Shown here in pieces: positions 19,501-30,991 of a DNA stretch of 64,000 nt. The DNA is from Paenibacillus curdlanolyticus YK9 (GTDB lineage: Bacteria > Bacillota > Bacilli > Paenibacillales > Paenibacillaceae). The stretch is from the NCBI RefSeq assembly GCF_000179615.1, contig NZ_AEDD01000004.1:382024-446023 (forward strand), given 5' to 3'. The notes under the pieces were generated by a model. The model saw only the letters and a program-made list of their open reading frames with translations, was not told the origin of the DNA and did not search any database. The first letter of the stretch is position 1; each line of letters starts with the position of its first letter. The position numbers were made by a program, and so were the translations under genes.

Positions 19501-20166
19501 TTAGTTGCCTCCTTCCTGTGCAGCTTTCTTCTTAGCAGCTGGAAGGATTTCACCGCGATAGATCCACACTTTTACGCCGATGCGGCCGTATGTCGTGTGT
19601 GCTTCTGCTGTGCCGTAGTCGATATCAGCGCGCAGCGTATGAAGCGGAACCGTACCTTCGCTGTAACCTTCCGTACGTGCGATCTCAGCGCCACCGAGGC
19701 GTCCGCTAACCGACGTTTTAATTCCTTTAGCGCCCGAACGCATTGTGCGTTGAATCGCTTGTTTCAGTGCACGACGGAACGAAGTCCGGCGCTCCAGCTG
19801 TTGAGCAATGCTTTCTGCTACGAGGATAGCGTCCAGATCAGCATGCTTGATTTCTGTGATGTTAATGTGCACTTTTTTGCCGTTCGTAATTTTAGCAAGT
19901 TGATTGCGGAGGTTTTCAACTTCCGAACCGCCTTTACCGATAACCATGCCTGGTTTCGCCGTGTTGATCGTTACGTTGACGCGATTAGCGGCACGCTCGA
20001 TCTCAATACGGGAAACGGCTGCGTCTTTCAGCTTGTTTTTCAGGTATTCACGGATTTTCACGTCTTCGATAAGAAGATCGCCGAAATCTTTACCTGCAAA
20101 CCATTTGGATTCCCAGTCACGGATGATACCGATACGGAGTCCGACTGGATTTACCTTTTGACCCAC
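19501..20166 (-). CDS. rpsC: 30S ribosomal protein S3
   Basis: A 221-residue head protein with a type II KH domain ([19 protein letters not shown], about residues 58-78) and a C-terminal domain ([17 protein letters not shown]). It contributes to the mRNA entry channel helicase activity. Start [12 protein letters not shown] is standard, with AAGGAGG upstream. Confidence 0.97.
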   Translation of the reverse strand: MGQKVNPVGLRIGIIRDWESKWFAGKDFGDLLIEDVKIREYLKNKLKDAAVSRIEIERAANRVNVTINTAKPGMVIGKGGSEVENLRNQLAKITNGKKVHINITEIKHADLDAILVAESIAQQLERRTSFRRALKQAIQRTMRSGAKGIKTSVSGRLGGAEIARTEGYSEGTVPLHTLRADIDYGTAEAHTTYGRIGVKVWIYRGEILPAAKKKAAQEGGN

Positions 20167-20179
20167 ACGTTTTCCCTCC

Positions 20180-20515
20180 TTATTTCTCGGATACGATCAA
20201 AGTGATATGGCTCGTACGTTTGTTAATCCGGCTAGCGCGACCCATCGCGCGTGGACGGAAGCGTTTCAACGTCGGTCCTTGGTTCACGAATACTTGCTCG
20301 ATTACCAACTTGTTAACGTCGAGTTGGTAGTTATGCTCCGCGTTTGCGATAGCGGAGTTCAGAAGCTTCTCCACAATCGGGGAAGCAGACTTTGGCGTGT
20401 GACGCAAAATCGCGATCGCCTCGCCTACCTTCTTGCCGCGAATCAAATCGACAACCAGTTGGGCTTTACGAGGTGCGATACGTACGAAATTAGCGTGTGC
20501 TTTCGCTTGTGCCAT
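20180..20515 (-). CDS. rplV: 50S ribosomal protein L22
   Basis: A 111-residue protein with the extended beta-hairpin tip near the macrolide site ([21 protein letters not shown]). No insertion or deletion of the kind linked to macrolide resistance is visible in the hairpin. It is normally spaced between rpsS and rpsC. Confidence 0.97.
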   Translation of the reverse strand: MAQAKAHANFVRIAPRKAQLVVDLIRGKKVGEAIAILRHTPKSASPIVEKLLNSAIANAEHNYQLDVNKLVIEQVFVNQGPTLKRFRPRAMGRASRINKRTSHITLIVSEK

Positions 20516-20554
20516 GGATGAACCTCCTCTCGTAACATCGAGTCAAGCCGTTAA

Positions 20555-20836
20555 TTAACGGCGACCCGTTTTCTTATCGTCGTCACTATGGCCTTTGTAC
20601 GTACGTGTCGGTGCGAACTCACCGAACTTGTGTCCAACCATATCCTCCGTGACGTAAACTGGCACGTGTTTGCGACCGTCATAAACCGCCAACGTGTGGC
20701 CAATGAATTGCGGGAAAATGGTCGAGCGTCGGGACCAAGTTTTGATCACGACTTTCTTGTTCGTCTCGTTCAGCTCTTCGACTTTCTTCAGCAGGTAGCC
20801 GTCAATAAACGGACCTTTTTTCAAACTGCGACCCAT
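20555..20836 (-). CDS. rpsS: 30S ribosomal protein S19
   Basis: A 93-residue head protein beginning [19 protein letters not shown] with the conserved [27 protein letters not shown] core. The ATG at 20836 is used because GGAGGATCC lies just upstream; the longer frame would start within this site. Confidence 0.97.
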   Translation of the reverse strand: MGRSLKKGPFIDGYLLKKVEELNETNKKVVIKTWSRRSTIFPQFIGHTLAVYDGRKHVPVYVTEDMVGHKFGEFAPTRTYKGHSDDDKKTGRR

Positions 20837-20904
20837 GGATGATCCTCCCTTCACTGAACGTGGGCGTGACGGGAATCCGTCACGCAGATTGTATCAAGCA
20901 ACTA

Positions 20905-21735
20905 TTATTTCGTGCGACCACGAACAATATATTGGCTCGATGCTTTTTTCTTCTTGCGAGTTTTGAATCCGAGTGTCGGTTTGCCCCAAGGGGACATTGG
21001 CGATTTGCGACCGATTGGAGCGCGTCCTTCGCCACCACCGTGTGGGTGATCGTTCGGGTTCATGACAACGCCGCGAACTTCCGGACGCTTGCCGAGCCAA
21101 CGGTTACGGCCTGCTTTACCGATTTTCACGAGTTCATGATCTTCGTTACCTACAGAACCGACCGTAGCGCGGCATTTTTTGAGGATGCGACGCGTTTCGC
21201 CGGACGTAAGACGAATTACTACGTACTCTTCTTCTTTACCGAGCAGCTGAGCTTCCGTTCCTGCTGCACGAACGAGTTGTCCACCTTTACCAGGCTTCAT
21301 CTCGATGTTGTGGATAACCGTACCGACTGGAATGTTCTCAAGTGGCAACGCGTTACCTACTTTGATATCTGCTTCCGTACCAGACATTACTTGGTCGCCA
21401 ACTTTCAGACCTTTAGGCGCGATGATGTAGCGTTTCTCGCCGTCAGCGTAGTTGATGAGCGCAATGTTGGACGTACGGTTTGGATCGTACTCGATCGTCG
21501 CTACGCGACCAACGATACCATCCTTGTTCCGTTTGAAGTCGATGATCCGGTATTTACGTTTGTGTCCGCCGCCATGGTGACGAACCGTAATTTTACCTTG
21601 GTTGTTGCGGCCTGCTTTCTTCGAAAGTGGCGCAAGCAACGATTTCTCCGGTGTGCTTGTCGTAATCTCTTCGAATGTCGAGACGGACATTGCACGGCGT
21701 GCCGGAGATGTCGGTTTGTACTTCTTAATTGGCAC
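20905..21735 (-). CDS. rplB: 50S ribosomal protein L2
   Basis: A 276-residue protein at the peptidyl-transferase centre. The conserved His in [16 protein letters not shown] (about residue 230) is present, as is the C-terminal [15 protein letters not shown] tail. It is one of the longest ribosomal proteins in the operon and of normal length. It lies between rplW and rpsS. Confidence 0.98.
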   Translation of the reverse strand: MPIKKYKPTSPARRAMSVSTFEEITTSTPEKSLLAPLSKKAGRNNQGKITVRHHGGGHKRKYRIIDFKRNKDGIVGRVATIEYDPNRTSNIALINYADGEKRYIIAPKGLKVGDQVMSGTEADIKVGNALPLENIPVGTVIHNIEMKPGKGGQLVRAAGTEAQLLGKEEEYVVIRLTSGETRRILKKCRATVGSVGNEDHELVKIGKAGRNRWLGKRPEVRGVVMNPNDHPHGGGEGRAPIGRKSPMSPWGKPTLGFKTRKKKKASSQYIVRGRTK

Positions 21736-21765
21736 TTGGTTTCCCTCCTATCCTCAAGTTATAAG

Positions 21766-22056
21766 TTATACAGACTCGAAGAACTCGAGTTCTTTGCTTT
21801 CGGCGCTCAGTTGAACGATCGCCTTTTTCCATTCGGACGTATATCCGTTGTGACGGCCATAACGCTTCGGTTTAGCCGGTACGCGCATCGTATTCACGCT
21901 GTCGACCTTCACTTTGAAGATTTGCTCGACTGCGCTTTTGATTTCCGTTTTGTTGGCACGAATGTCAACTTCGAAGACATAACGTTTAGCTGCCATGAAA
22001 TCGCTGGTGCGTTCCGTAATAACCGGGCGCTTGATAATATCGCGTGGGTTCTTCAT
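21766..22056 (-). CDS. rplW: 50S ribosomal protein L23
   Basis: A 96-residue protein at the tunnel exit and a docking site for trigger factor and SRP. Segments [18 protein letters not shown] and [22 protein letters not shown] are typical. Its start overlaps the rplD stop by one base. Confidence 0.97.
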   Translation of the reverse strand: MKNPRDIIKRPVITERTSDFMAAKRYVFEVDIRANKTEIKSAVEQIFKVKVDSVNTMRVPAKPKRYGRHNGYTSEWKKAIVQLSAESKELEFFESV

Positions 22057-22679
22057 TACGCAAGCACCTCCTGAACTTTCTCTACAGCTTCTTTAGTGAT
22101 GATCAGACGATCGTATTGCAATACGTCAAGCACGTTAATGCCTTCCGCTGCAACGAACTTCACACCTGGAATATTGCGAGCCGACAACGCTACGTTGTCT
22201 TCGTAGTTAGCTGTAACTACGAGCGCTTTGCGAGCTACTTTGAGGTTATTCAGAATAGCTGCGAATTCCTTCGTTTTCGGTGTTGCCAACGCCAGTTGAT
22301 CCAGAACAACGATTTCGTTGCTGATCACTTTTGTGGACAAAGCCGATTTGATCGCCAAACGGCGAACTTTTCTTGGAAGTTTGAAGCCATAGCTGCGTGG
22401 TGTAGGTCCGAATACCGTACCACCGCCAACCCATTGCGGGGAGCGAATCGAACCCTGACGAGCACGACCCGTGCCTTTTTGTTTCCAAGGTTTACGGCCG
22501 CCGCCGCGAACTTCAGAACGTCCTTTGGTTTTGTGCGTACCACGACGCTCTGCAGCTTGCTGCAGAAGTACCGCGCTGTGCAATACGTGAGTATTCGGTT
22601 GAATACCGAACACGCTGTCTGCCAGTTCGACTTCGCCAACTTGCGAGCCACTCACGTTATAAAGAGCTACTTTAGGCAT
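22056..22679 (-). CDS. rplD: 50S ribosomal protein L4
   Basis: A 207-residue protein whose extended loop ([27 protein letters not shown], about residues 48-75) lines the exit tunnel next to L22. L4 represses its own operon in proteobacteria; whether the structured leader before rpsJ here does so is unknown. Length and start are standard. Confidence 0.97.
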   Translation of the reverse strand: MPKVALYNVSGSQVGEVELADSVFGIQPNTHVLHSAVLLQQAAERRGTHKTKGRSEVRGGGRKPWKQKGTGRARQGSIRSPQWVGGGTVFGPTPRSYGFKLPRKVRRLAIKSALSTKVISNEIVVLDQLALATPKTKEFAAILNNLKVARKALVVTANYEDNVALSARNIPGVKFVAAEGINVLDVLQYDRLIITKEAVEKVQEVLA

Positions 22680-22703
22680 AGATAGTTCCTCCTTTCTTTA
22701 AAA

Positions 22704-23327
22704 TTATTTCTTCACCGTCAATTTGACTTTAACGAGTGCGTTTTTAGGACCTGGAATCGAACCTTTAACCAAGATCACGTTACGCTCAGCATCGACGCGT
22801 ACGACTTCAAGGTTTTGAATCGTGATCGTTTCGCTGCCCATGTGTCCTGGAAGGCGTTTGCCTTTTGGCACGCGGTTCGCTTGGATCGAACCCATGGAAC
22901 CTGGTCCACGGTGATAGCGGGAACCGTGCGACATAGGACCCGTGCTTTGTCCCCAACGTTTGATAACGCCTTGGAAGCCTTTACCCTTCGAAACGCCCGT
23001 TACGTCAACAAATTCGCCAGCCGTGAATACGTCAGCCTTGATTACTTGGCCAACTTCATATTCGCCGAGGTTGATACCGCGAATTTCACGAATGTAGCGC
23101 TTAGGAGCCGTATTGGCTTTCTTCGCATGGCCTTGAGCAGGCTTAGTCGAATTTTTTTCTTTCTTATCCACAAAGCCAAGCTGAACTGCTTCATAGCCAT
23201 CGTTCTCTTGGTCTTTCTTTTGCAGGACGACGTTCGGGCCAGCTTCGATGACCGTTACCGGTACTACGTTACCTTCAGCCGTAAACACTTGCGTCATGCC
23301 GATCTTTTTGCCTAAGATACCTTTCAT
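22704..23327 (-). CDS. rplC: 50S ribosomal protein L3
   Basis: A 207-residue protein with the loop that reaches the peptidyl-transferase centre (GHGSR-like [17 protein letters not shown], about residues 130-147) and the start [14 protein letters not shown]. An insertion-like acidic/basic stretch ([24 protein letters not shown]) is normal for Bacillales. It follows rpsJ by 41 bases. Confidence 0.97.
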   Translation of the reverse strand: MKGILGKKIGMTQVFTAEGNVVPVTVIEAGPNVVLQKKDQENDGYEAVQLGFVDKKEKNSTKPAQGHAKKANTAPKRYIREIRGINLGEYEVGQVIKADVFTAGEFVDVTGVSKGKGFQGVIKRWGQSTGPMSHGSRYHRGPGSMGSIQANRVPKGKRLPGHMGSETITIQNLEVVRVDAERNVILVKGSIPGPKNALVKVKLTVKK

Positions 23328-23368
23328 GTTGACACCTCTTTTCCTTTACTAATCTATCTTTTTGTTTC

Positions 23369-23783
<415 letters not shown>

Positions 23784-23807
23784 ATCATCGCAACGTCACA
23801 GACCAAC

Positions 23808-23843
23808 ATCAAATATTATATCGAACTGGGCGGGCAATTGCAA
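23808..23843 (-). promoter_or_regulatory. Sigma-A promoter of the S10-spc-alpha superoperon
   Basis: On the minus strand, TTGCAA (23838-23843) and a perfect TATAAT (23815-23820) with a 17-base spacer. The predicted start (about 23808) lies about 130 bases before rpsJ and just upstream of the hairpin leader. Confidence 0.85.
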
Positions 23844-23867
23844 CTAAAAGTTGATTTCTATTCATTT

Positions 23868-23918
23868 GGCAATAAAATACCGCCATACGCAATTTATCAA
23901 GCTGCTTAATGGCGGCAA
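23868..23918 (-). terminator. Terminator of the ABC transporter operon
   Basis: On the minus strand, GCCGCCAT and ATGGCGG pair (23909-23915 with 23880-23886) around a 22-base loop and are followed by TATTTTATT. It lies between the ATPase stop codon and the rpsJ promoter. Confidence 0.7.
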
Positions 23919-23939
23919 TATTATGAGTAGAGAACGATT

Positions 23940-24734
23940 TTAACCTAGTACAACACGGTCATCCGCCAGCTTGCGGCCGCTAATTTGCTCAAACTCGCCA
24001 AGCAGCTGTTCAACCGTCAGATTTTTCTTACGCTTCTGGTCCACATCGAGAATAATGCGTCCCTTATCCATCATTATAAGCCGGTTGCCAAGCTTAATCG
24101 CTTGCTCCATATTGTGCGTCACCATTAATGTCGTAAGCTGCATGTCCCGTACGATCGTTTCGGTTAGATTGGTTATGAGCTCCGCTCTAGCCGGATCCAA
24201 TGCAGCGGTGTGCTCATCGAGCAGCAAAATTTGCGGCCTCGTAAAGGTTGCCATCAACAGACTAAGCGCCTGCCGTTCTCCGCCTGATAATAAACCGACC
24301 TTTGCTTTCAGCCGGTTTTCCAAGCCGATGCCTAATTTCGAAAGCTGTTCCTTAAACAACGCTCGCCTTGTACGGGTCACGCCGATCTGAAATCCGCGCG
24401 CTTGTCCCCGCTTATAAGCCATCGCCAAATTTTCCTCAATCGTCATTGTCGGTGCCGTTCCAGCCATCGGGTCTTGAAACACGCGCCCAATCCAACGACT
24501 ACGCCGATACTCCGGCAAATGACTAATATTGCTGCCCTCTATTCTAACTTCGCCGGTGTCCGGCTTCATCACGCCAGAGATAATGTTCATTAATGTAGAT
24601 TTGCCTGCGCCATTACTTCCGATTACCGTTACAAAATCGCCTGGATGCAATTTCAGTTCGATTCCGATCAGCGCTATTTTCTCGTCTACCGTTCCTGGAT
24701 TAAACAGCTTCGATACTTTTGCAATTTCAATCAT
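23940..24734 (-). CDS. ABC importer ATP-binding protein
   Basis: A 264-residue ATPase with all motifs: Walker A GSNGAGKST (about residue 39), Q-loop FQDP, signature LSGGERQ, Walker B ILLLDEH and switch His in THN. It energises import by the permease encoded just upstream, whose stop it overlaps by four bases. The lipoprotein/permease/ATPase set resembles the ABC_sub_bind type (TrpXYZ-like) importers of Firmicutes, whose substrates are aromatic amino acids or other small molecules; the actual substrate cannot be read from the sequence. Confidence 0.9.
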   Translation of the reverse strand: MIEIAKVSKLFNPGTVDEKIALIGIELKLHPGDFVTVIGSNGAGKSTLMNIISGVMKPDTGEVRIEGSNISHLPEYRRSRWIGRVFQDPMAGTAPTMTIEENLAMAYKRGQARGFQIGVTRTRRALFKEQLSKLGIGLENRLKAKVGLLSGGERQALSLLMATFTRPQILLLDEHTAALDPARAELITNLTETIVRDMQLTTLMVTHNMEQAIKLGNRLIMMDKGRIILDVDQKRKKNLTVEQLLGEFEQISGRKLADDRVVLG

Positions 24735-25654
24735 CGAATCGCGCCTCCCTTATCGCCTGAATGACCGGATACTTGCAGCAGCAGCTCCGCCGTCCGCTTA
24801 CGGGCTTGCGATTTTTGTTTTATCAGCTTTCTTAATGAAGGGAAGACTAATGCGATGATGACGATCAATGCAGTAATCAGCTTGAGGTCAGACGACTCTA
24901 GCCACTCTACTCGCAAGGCAACAGCTACAATGATTCGATAAACGATAGATCCCAGCACGACAGCGAGCGTAGCACGGAATACCGTTTTGGCCCCAAAAAT
25001 TGCCTCGCCTATAATGACCGAAGCCAGTCCAATGACAATCATGCCGATGCCCATCGAAATATCTGCAAAACCGCCTTGCTGTGCAATCATTGCACCAGAC
25101 AGCGCTACAAGCCCGTTAGAAAGACTAATGCCGAGAATCTTCGTGTAGTCGGTATTGGCGCCGAAGCTTCTGATCATTCTTGCATTGTCTCCAGTTGCAC
25201 GCAAGCTCAAACCTTGGTCAGTATGCAAGAACAAATCAAGCAGCAGCTTTAATGCAATCACGATGATTGGCATAATCGTTAATACCGAGACGCCCGTAAA
25301 AATCGTATCCTCTTGTATCAATGAAATGTTCGGCCTATCCATAATGCGCAGGTTGATCGAATAAAGCGCAATCATCATCAAAATCCCGGATAGAAGCCCA
25401 TTTATTTTACCTTTCGTATGCAATAACCCCGTACAAGCCCCTGCCACAAGCCCGCCGCCAAACGCAGCAATGCTCGAAAGCCAAGGGGAGTAGCCATGCG
25501 CAATCATCACTGCAGCGATACCTGCTCCCGTGGTGAAGCTCCCATCTACCGTCAAATCGGGAAAATCCAAAATTCGAAACGTAATATATACACCAAGCGC
25601 CATAAGCGAATAAAGAAGACCCAGCTCCAACGCCCCTAATAACGAGTCACCCAT
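24731..25654 (-). CDS. ABC importer permease (LivH/BPD_transp_2 type)
   Basis: A 307-residue membrane protein with about nine to ten hydrophobic segments, starting MGDSLLGALELGLLYSLMALGVYITF. The RATGDNARMIRSFGAN loop (around residue 180) is the coupling region to the ATPase, with the ALSGAM segment following. The ATG at 25654 follows AAGGAGG at seven bases; the 24 upstream codons in frame have no start signal. It forms one operon with the flanking lipoprotein and ATPase genes. Confidence 0.9.
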   Translation of the reverse strand: MGDSLLGALELGLLYSLMALGVYITFRILDFPDLTVDGSFTTGAGIAAVMIAHGYSPWLSSIAAFGGGLVAGACTGLLHTKGKINGLLSGILMMIALYSINLRIMDRPNISLIQEDTIFTGVSVLTIMPIIVIALKLLLDLFLHTDQGLSLRATGDNARMIRSFGANTDYTKILGISLSNGLVALSGAMIAQQGGFADISMGIGMIVIGLASVIIGEAIFGAKTVFRATLAVVLGSIVYRIIVAVALRVEWLESSDLKLITALIVIIALVFPSLRKLIKQKSQARKRTAELLLQVSGHSGDKGGAIR

Positions 25655-25732
25655 TCTTTGACCTCCTTCGCAAAATAAAAGCGGGTGTGAACAAGAAGCA
25701 TGTCCACCCCGCAAAGTTCGCTTCATTCAATC

Positions 25733-26761
25733 TTATTGAATGATATTGTTCGCCGGATCCTTCACTTCGGCTTTCATCTGATCCGTCACCGCAATCCCTT
25801 GCGCCTCCGCTGCTTTTAAATTAAGAATTAAGTCCAGTTTGTCCGGAACGGTAATTTTCAATTCGTTTGTTTTCTTCCCGTTTTTCAAAATATCCACTGC
25901 CATCTGGCCAACTTGATAGCCATGGTCATAGTATTTGAAGCCAACCGTTGCGAATGAACCATTCTCTACCGTATCGCGATCACTCGTAAATAACGGGATA
26001 TGCTTTTTATTCGCGGTTTGCACGATCGCATCAAAACCATTAACGACCATGTTATCAAGCGTTACATAAAATGCATCTACGCGGCCCACGAGCGAATCCG
26101 CAGCCTGCTTTACTTCCGATGTGTTTGTTACTGGCGCTTTCACCAGCTCAATCCCATACTTCGCAAGCTCAGTCTTTGCTTTATCTGCCATTACGATAGC
26201 ATTCGTTTCGCCTTCATTAATAATAAGGCCGACTTTCTTCACTTCTTTGAAGTTCGTCGAAATAAACTTCATTAATTGCGCAATCGCTTCGGGATTCGAA
26301 TCTGAAGCTCCCGTTACATTACCGCTTGGTTGGTCAAGTTTATCAACAAGCTTCGCAGCGATCGGATCTGTCACTGCCGCGAATAACACTGGCGTATCTT
26401 TTACTTGCTGAACGACTGCTTGAGCAGATGGTGTTGCAATAGCTAGCACCAAATCGTCTTTGTCGCCCGCAATCTTTTGTGCAATCGACAAGTTATTGGT
26501 CTGATCGTTTTGCGCGTTATTGTAATCAATTTTTAAGTTTTCGCCCTCAACAAACCCCGCATCTTTGAGCGCTGCAATAAACCCTTGGCGAGTAGCATCC
26601 AAGGCTGGATGTTCTACGATCTGCGAAATACCAATCTTGTACACTTTAGCAGCAGAATCCGTTTTCTCTTCGCTCGTTGACTTCGCATCGCTTCCGCAAC
26701 CTACAGTAACGAGCAGAACTGCGGCCATGACAAGCGACCCCCATACTTTCTTGTTGAACAT
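25733..26761 (-). CDS. ABC importer substrate-binding lipoprotein
   Basis: A 342-residue extracytoplasmic binding protein. The signal peptide ends in VTVGCG with the lipidated Cys near residue 22, followed by a Ser/Lys/Glu linker. The mature part (YKIGISQIVEHPALDATRQGF ...) belongs to the ABC_sub_bind (TrpX-like) family with two alpha/beta lobes. GGAGGGG precedes the ATG. No T-box is visible in its leader, so tRNA-Trp control is unlikely here, and the ligand remains open. Confidence 0.9.
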   Translation of the reverse strand: MFNKKVWGSLVMAAVLLVTVGCGSDAKSTSEEKTDSAAKVYKIGISQIVEHPALDATRQGFIAALKDAGFVEGENLKIDYNNAQNDQTNNLSIAQKIAGDKDDLVLAIATPSAQAVVQQVKDTPVLFAAVTDPIAAKLVDKLDQPSGNVTGASDSNPEAIAQLMKFISTNFKEVKKVGLIINEGETNAIVMADKAKTELAKYGIELVKAPVTNTSEVKQAADSLVGRVDAFYVTLDNMVVNGFDAIVQTANKKHIPLFTSDRDTVENGSFATVGFKYYDHGYQVGQMAVDILKNGKKTNELKITVPDKLDLILNLKAAEAQGIAVTDQMKAEVKDPANNIIQ

Positions 26762-26847
26762 GCAAACCCCTCCTGATGTCTGTATGAAAAATCACTGTAT
26801 CACACCGTAAACATTGCATTTCTTGATACACTTCACGATGCTGATCT

Positions 26848-26883
26848 TCTTTAATACTACTGTTACGCATCTCACATCGTCAA
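26848..26883 (-). promoter_or_regulatory. Promoter of the ABC transporter operon
   Basis: On the minus strand, TTGACG (26878-26883) and TAGTAT (26854-26859) are separated by 18 bases, about 90 bases before the lipoprotein start. The sequence around it (26762-26940) is AT-rich and holds no gene. Confidence 0.65.
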
Positions 26884-26937
26884 TAATAGATATTTACAAT
26901 TCAATATGTAATATTTTACTATTAGTAAATAATTCAA

Positions 26938-26984
26938 ACAAAAAAAAGACTGCCTTACGTTACCGAAGTAACATAAGGCAGTCT
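26938..26984 (-). terminator. Terminator of tuf (str operon)
   Basis: On the minus strand a long stem (AGACTGCCTTATGTTAC with GTAACGTAAGGCAGTCT) with a four-base loop is followed by TTTTTTTG. It separates tuf from the ABC transporter operon. Confidence 0.93.
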
Positions 26985-27016
26985 AATATGCTCAACGGCG
27001 TTACCGCCGTCATGCA

Positions 27017-28207
27017 TTATTTTTGGATCGAAGCAACTGCGCCAGCGCCTACCGTACGGCCGCCTTCGCGAATAGCGAAACGCGTACCTTCTTCGATAGC
27101 GATTGGAGCGATCAGCTCAACCGTAACCGTGATGTTGTCGCCTGGCATTACCATCTCCGTACCTTCTGGCAGGTTGATGATGCCCGTAACGTCAGTTGTA
27201 CGGAAGTAGAACTGTGGACGGTAGCCTGTGAAGAAAGGCTTGTGACGGCCACCCTCTTCTTTAGTCAGGACGTAGATTTGAGCCGTGAAGTTCGTGTGTG
27301 GTTTAACGGAACCTGGCTTAGCCAAGACTTGACCACGCTCGATGTCTTTACGGTCAACACCGCGAAGCAGTGCGCCTACGTTGTCGCCTGCTTGAGCGGA
27401 GTCAAGCAGTTTACGGAACATTTCTACGCCCGTAACAACGGATTTGCGAGTTTCTTCATGCAGACCGATGATTTCGATCTCGTCGCCAACTTTGATAACG
27501 CCACGCTCTACACGACCCGTAGCAACCGTACCACGACCAGTGATCGTGAACACGTCCTCGACTGGCATCAGGAAAGGTTTGTCCGTGTCGCGCTCTGGCG
27601 TAGGGATGTAAGTGTCAACGTGCTCGAACAGTTCGACGATTTTGTTAGCCCACTCGCCGTCTGGGTTTTGCAGAGCTTCACGAGCTGCGCCACGCACGAT
27701 TGGCGTGTCGTCGCCTGGGAACTCATACTCGTTGAGGAGGTCGCGAACTTCCATCTCTACGAGCTCGAGGAGCTCTTCGTCTTCAACCATGTCGCATTTG
27801 TTCAGGAATACGACGATGTAAGGAACGCCTACTTGGCGGGAGAGCAGGATGTGCTCGCGCGTTTGTGGCATTGGGCCGTCAGCTGCGGATACGACGAGGA
27901 TAGCGCCGTCCATTTGTGCTGCACCCGTGATCATGTTTTTAACGTAGTCGGCGTGACCTGGGCAGTCAACGTGAGCGTAGTGACGGTTAGGCGTCTCGTA
28001 CTCAACGTGAGCTGTCGAGATCGTGATACCACGCTCGCGCTCTTCTGGAGCTTTGTCGATTTGGTCGAATGCTACTGCTGCACCGCCGTATTTTTTGGAC
28101 AGTACCGTCGTGATAGCAGCCGTCAGCGTTGTTTTACCGTGGTCGACGTGACCAATCGTACCGATGTTAACGTGCGGTTTATTACGTTCAAATTTAGCCT
28201 TAGCCAT
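27017..28207 (-). CDS. tuf: Elongation factor Tu
   Basis: A 396-residue GTPase that delivers aminoacyl-tRNA to the ribosome. The P-loop [10 protein letters not shown] (residue 18), DCPGHADY switch II (residue 80) and NKCD motif (residue 135) are intact, followed by two beta-barrel domains. It is the last gene of the str operon, 137 bases after fusA, and ends at a strong terminator. Confidence 0.98.
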   Translation of the reverse strand: MAKAKFERNKPHVNIGTIGHVDHGKTTLTAAITTVLSKKYGGAAVAFDQIDKAPEERERGITISTAHVEYETPNRHYAHVDCPGHADYVKNMITGAAQMDGAILVVSAADGPMPQTREHILLSRQVGVPYIVVFLNKCDMVEDEELLELVEMEVRDLLNEYEFPGDDTPIVRGAAREALQNPDGEWANKIVELFEHVDTYIPTPERDTDKPFLMPVEDVFTITGRGTVATGRVERGVIKVGDEIEIIGLHEETRKSVVTGVEMFRKLLDSAQAGDNVGALLRGVDRKDIERGQVLAKPGSVKPHTNFTAQIYVLTKEEGGRHKPFFTGYRPQFYFRTTDVTGIINLPEGTEMVMPGDNITVTVELIAPIAIEEGTRFAIREGGRTVGAGAVASIQK

Positions 28208-28344
28208 TGAACTTCTGCCTCCTTAAATAAATTAAATTTATTAGTTGTGTATGTGATGGTATCGGCGGCTTACGATTAGACGCGCAAGCCGCGTGATTAC
28301 CGAGTAAATCTTATCTTAAAGCCATTACCCTCGGAACGTCAGGC

Positions 28345-30420
28345 TTAAGCGCCTTTGTTTTTCGCGATAATTGCTTCGGAGATCGAACGTGGAACTTCCT
28401 CGTAGTGGGACAGTTCCATCGAGAATACCCCGCGTCCTTGCGTACCCGAACGGAGAACCGTCGAGTAACCGAACATTTCAGCAAGAGGTACCTTCGCACG
28501 AACGATCAGGGAGCCGTGTTTCGTATCGGAACCTTCGATGCGGCCGCGACGGGAGCTGAGCATACCCATTACGTCACCCATGTATTCTTCCGGTACGGAA
28601 ACTTCGACTTTCATGATTGGCTCGAGAAGCACTGGGCTACATTTTTCTTTAGCCGCTTTAAGTGCCATCGATCCAGCAATTTTGAACGCCATCTCCGAGG
28701 AGTCGACGTCATGGTACGAACCATCGACAACTGTTGCTTTAATATCAACGAGTGGGAAACCAGCGATAACGCCGTTTTTCATCGACTCTTCGATACCAGC
28801 TTGGATTGGTCCGATAAATTCACGCGGAATAGCGCCACCAACGACTTTATTCTCGAACGTGAAGCCTGCGCCTGGCTCTTGTGGTTCGAACTCAACCCAG
28901 CAATGACCAAATTGGCCACGGCCGCCGGATTGGCGAACGAACTTACCTTCTACCTTAGCAGCAGCTTTGAAAGTCTCACGGTAAGCTACCTGAGGTGCGC
29001 CTACGTTCGTTTCGACTTTGAACTCACGAAGCATACGGTCTACGAGGATCTCCAAGTGGAGCTCGCCCATACCTGCGATGATCGTTTGTCCTGTCTCTTC
29101 GTCCGTGTGAGCGCGGAACGTCGGATCTTCTTCAGCAAGCTTCTGAAGAGCGATACCCATTTTGTCTTGGTCAGCCTTAGTCTTAGGCTCAACCGCGAGC
29201 TGGATAACTGGATCCGGGAAGTTCATCGACTCAAGAATTACCGGGTTTTTCTCGTCGCACAGCGTGTCGCCAGTCGTCGTGTCTTTCAGACCTACTGCAG
29301 CCGCGATGTCACCGGAGTAAACTTCAGTGATCTCTTGACGGCTGTTCGCATGCATCTGAAGGATACGGCCAACGCGCTCACGTTTGCCTTTCGTTGCATT
29401 CACAACGTACGAACCGGAGCTTAATACACCGGAGTATACGCGGAAGAACGTCAGTTTACCGACATAAGGGTCAGTCATGATTTTGAACGCCAGCGCCGAG
29501 AACGGTTGATCGTCAGCCGACTTGCGCGTCGTCTCCGTGCCGTCTTCAAGGGTACCCTTGATGTCAGGAACGTCGATTGGAGCAGGCAGGTAGTCAACAA
29601 CCGCGTCGAGCATGAGCTGAACGCCTTTGTTACGGTACGAGGAACCGCAGATAACAGGGAAGATCTTAACTTCGCAAACGCCCTTACGGAGCGTAGCTTT
29701 CAGTTCCTCAATTGTGATTTCTTCACCTTCGAGGTACTTCATCGTCAGTTCTTCGTCAAGTTCTACAACTTTCTCGACCAGTTCCATACGGAGCTCTTCG
29801 ACTTGTTCAGCCAGTTCCGCAGGGATTTCGATAACTTCTGGCTCTTTGCCGAGGTCATCTTTGTATTTGTAAGCTTTACGCTCAACGATATCAATCATGC
29901 CGAGGAATTCGTTCTCAGCGCCGATTGGAAGTTGAATCGCAACGGCATTCGCTTGCAGACGCTCACGCATGTCTTTTACAACATTCAGGAAGTCTGCACC
30001 GATGATGTCCATTTTGTTAACGTAAGCAATCCGTGGAACGCCATAGCGGTCAGCCTGACGCCAAACGGTTTCGGACTGAGGCTCAACGCCCTCTTTCGCA
30101 CTGAAAACACCTACAGCCCCGTCCAATACGCGCAGGGAACGTTCAACTTCTACTGTGAAGTCAACGTGCCCTGGGGTGTCGATAATATTGATGCGGTGAC
30201 CATCCCATTGAGCTGTCGTAGCAGCGGACGTGATCGTGATGCCGCGCTCCTGCTCTTGCTCCATCCAGTCCATCGTAGCTGCACCTTCGTGCACCTCACC
30301 GATTTTGTGGGTACGGCCTGTGTAGAACAGGATCCGTTCAGTGGTAGTCGTTTTACCCGCATCAATATGCGCCATAATCCCGATGTTACGCGTATTTTTC
30401 AAGGAGAACTCTCTTGCCAT
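28345..30420 (-). CDS. fusA: Elongation factor G
   Basis: A 691-residue translocation GTPase. Motifs are [15 protein letters not shown] (residue 17), switch [10 protein letters not shown] and NKMD; domains II-V follow, ending in the domain IV/V segments that mimic tRNA. Length is normal. It starts 35 bases after rpsG with GGAGACATAATC upstream. Confidence 0.98.
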   Translation of the reverse strand: MAREFSLKNTRNIGIMAHIDAGKTTTTERILFYTGRTHKIGEVHEGAATMDWMEQEQERGITITSAATTAQWDGHRINIIDTPGHVDFTVEVERSLRVLDGAVGVFSAKEGVEPQSETVWRQADRYGVPRIAYVNKMDIIGADFLNVVKDMRERLQANAVAIQLPIGAENEFLGMIDIVERKAYKYKDDLGKEPEVIEIPAELAEQVEELRMELVEKVVELDEELTMKYLEGEEITIEELKATLRKGVCEVKIFPVICGSSYRNKGVQLMLDAVVDYLPAPIDVPDIKGTLEDGTETTRKSADDQPFSALAFKIMTDPYVGKLTFFRVYSGVLSSGSYVVNATKGKRERVGRILQMHANSRQEITEVYSGDIAAAVGLKDTTTGDTLCDEKNPVILESMNFPDPVIQLAVEPKTKADQDKMGIALQKLAEEDPTFRAHTDEETGQTIIAGMGELHLEILVDRMLREFKVETNVGAPQVAYRETFKAAAKVEGKFVRQSGGRGQFGHCWVEFEPQEPGAGFTFENKVVGGAIPREFIGPIQAGIEESMKNGVIAGFPLVDIKATVVDGSYHDVDSSEMAFKIAGSMALKAAKEKCSPVLLEPIMKVEVSVPEEYMGDVMGMLSSRRGRIEGSDTKHGSLIVRAKVPLAEMFGYSTVLRSGTQGRGVFSMELSHYEEVPRSISEAIIAKNKGA

Positions 30421-30455
30421 GATTATGTCTCCTTCCGATTATACGAATGTGAATC

Positions 30456-30926
30456 CTACCAGCGGTAGTGTGCGAACGCTTTGTTCGCTTCAGCCATTTT
30501 GTGCGTGTCTTCGCGCTTCTTAACTGCTGCACCAGTGTTGTTCGATGCATCCAGAATTTCAGCAGCCAGACGTTCTACCATCGTTTTTTCACCGCGGTTA
30601 CGTGAGTAGTTCACGAGCCAACGGAGACCAAGCGACGTACGACGCTCCGGTTTCACTTCGATCGGTACTTGATAGTTGGAACCGCCTACGCGGCGAGCTT
30701 TAACTTCAAGGACTGGCATAATGTTTTTGATTGCAGCTTCAAACACTTCCATAGGTTCTTTACCCGAACGTTCTTGGATAAGTTTGAATGCATCATACAG
30801 CAATGTTTGAGCAACACCGCGCTTGCCGTCGATCATAATACGGTTAATGAGACGCGTTACCAGTTTGCTATTGTAAACCGGATCCGGCAGTACATCACGT
30901 TTCGTTACAGGACCTTTACGTGGCAT
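30456..30926 (-). CDS. rpsG: 30S ribosomal protein S7
   Basis: A 156-residue head assembly protein beginning [22 protein letters not shown], with the beta-hairpin [12 protein letters not shown] near the E site. In enterobacteria S7 represses the str operon. It lies between rpsL and fusA in the usual order. Confidence 0.98.
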   Translation of the reverse strand: MPRKGPVTKRDVLPDPVYNSKLVTRLINRIMIDGKRGVAQTLLYDAFKLIQERSGKEPMEVFEAAIKNIMPVLEVKARRVGGSNYQVPIEVKPERRTSLGLRWLVNYSRNRGEKTMVERLAAEILDASNNTGAAVKKREDTHKMAEANKAFAHYRW

Positions 30927-30991
30927 GAGGATGTCCCCCTTTCTTTAATAGTGTCTCGATGTAGTCGAATTATGCAATATTGCTAATTCGA

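Noticed and set aside
20839-22074. 411-codon plus-strand open frame across rplB and rplW
   Set aside because: Antisense to two clear ribosomal genes and spanning their gap; composition is that of a shadow frame rich in Cys, Arg and Phe.
26762-26947. Possible Trp T-box before the ABC transporter, as in some trpXYZ operons
   Set aside because: No GTGGAACCGCG-like T-box motif or antiterminator was found in this leader.
27023-28210. 395-codon open frame on the plus strand
   Set aside because: It lies exactly antisense to tuf and is an effect of the strong codon bias of that gene; no family features, no start signals.
28405-30468. Two long plus-strand frames opposite fusA
   Set aside because: Antisense shadows of fusA; no ribosome binding sites or recognisable domains.
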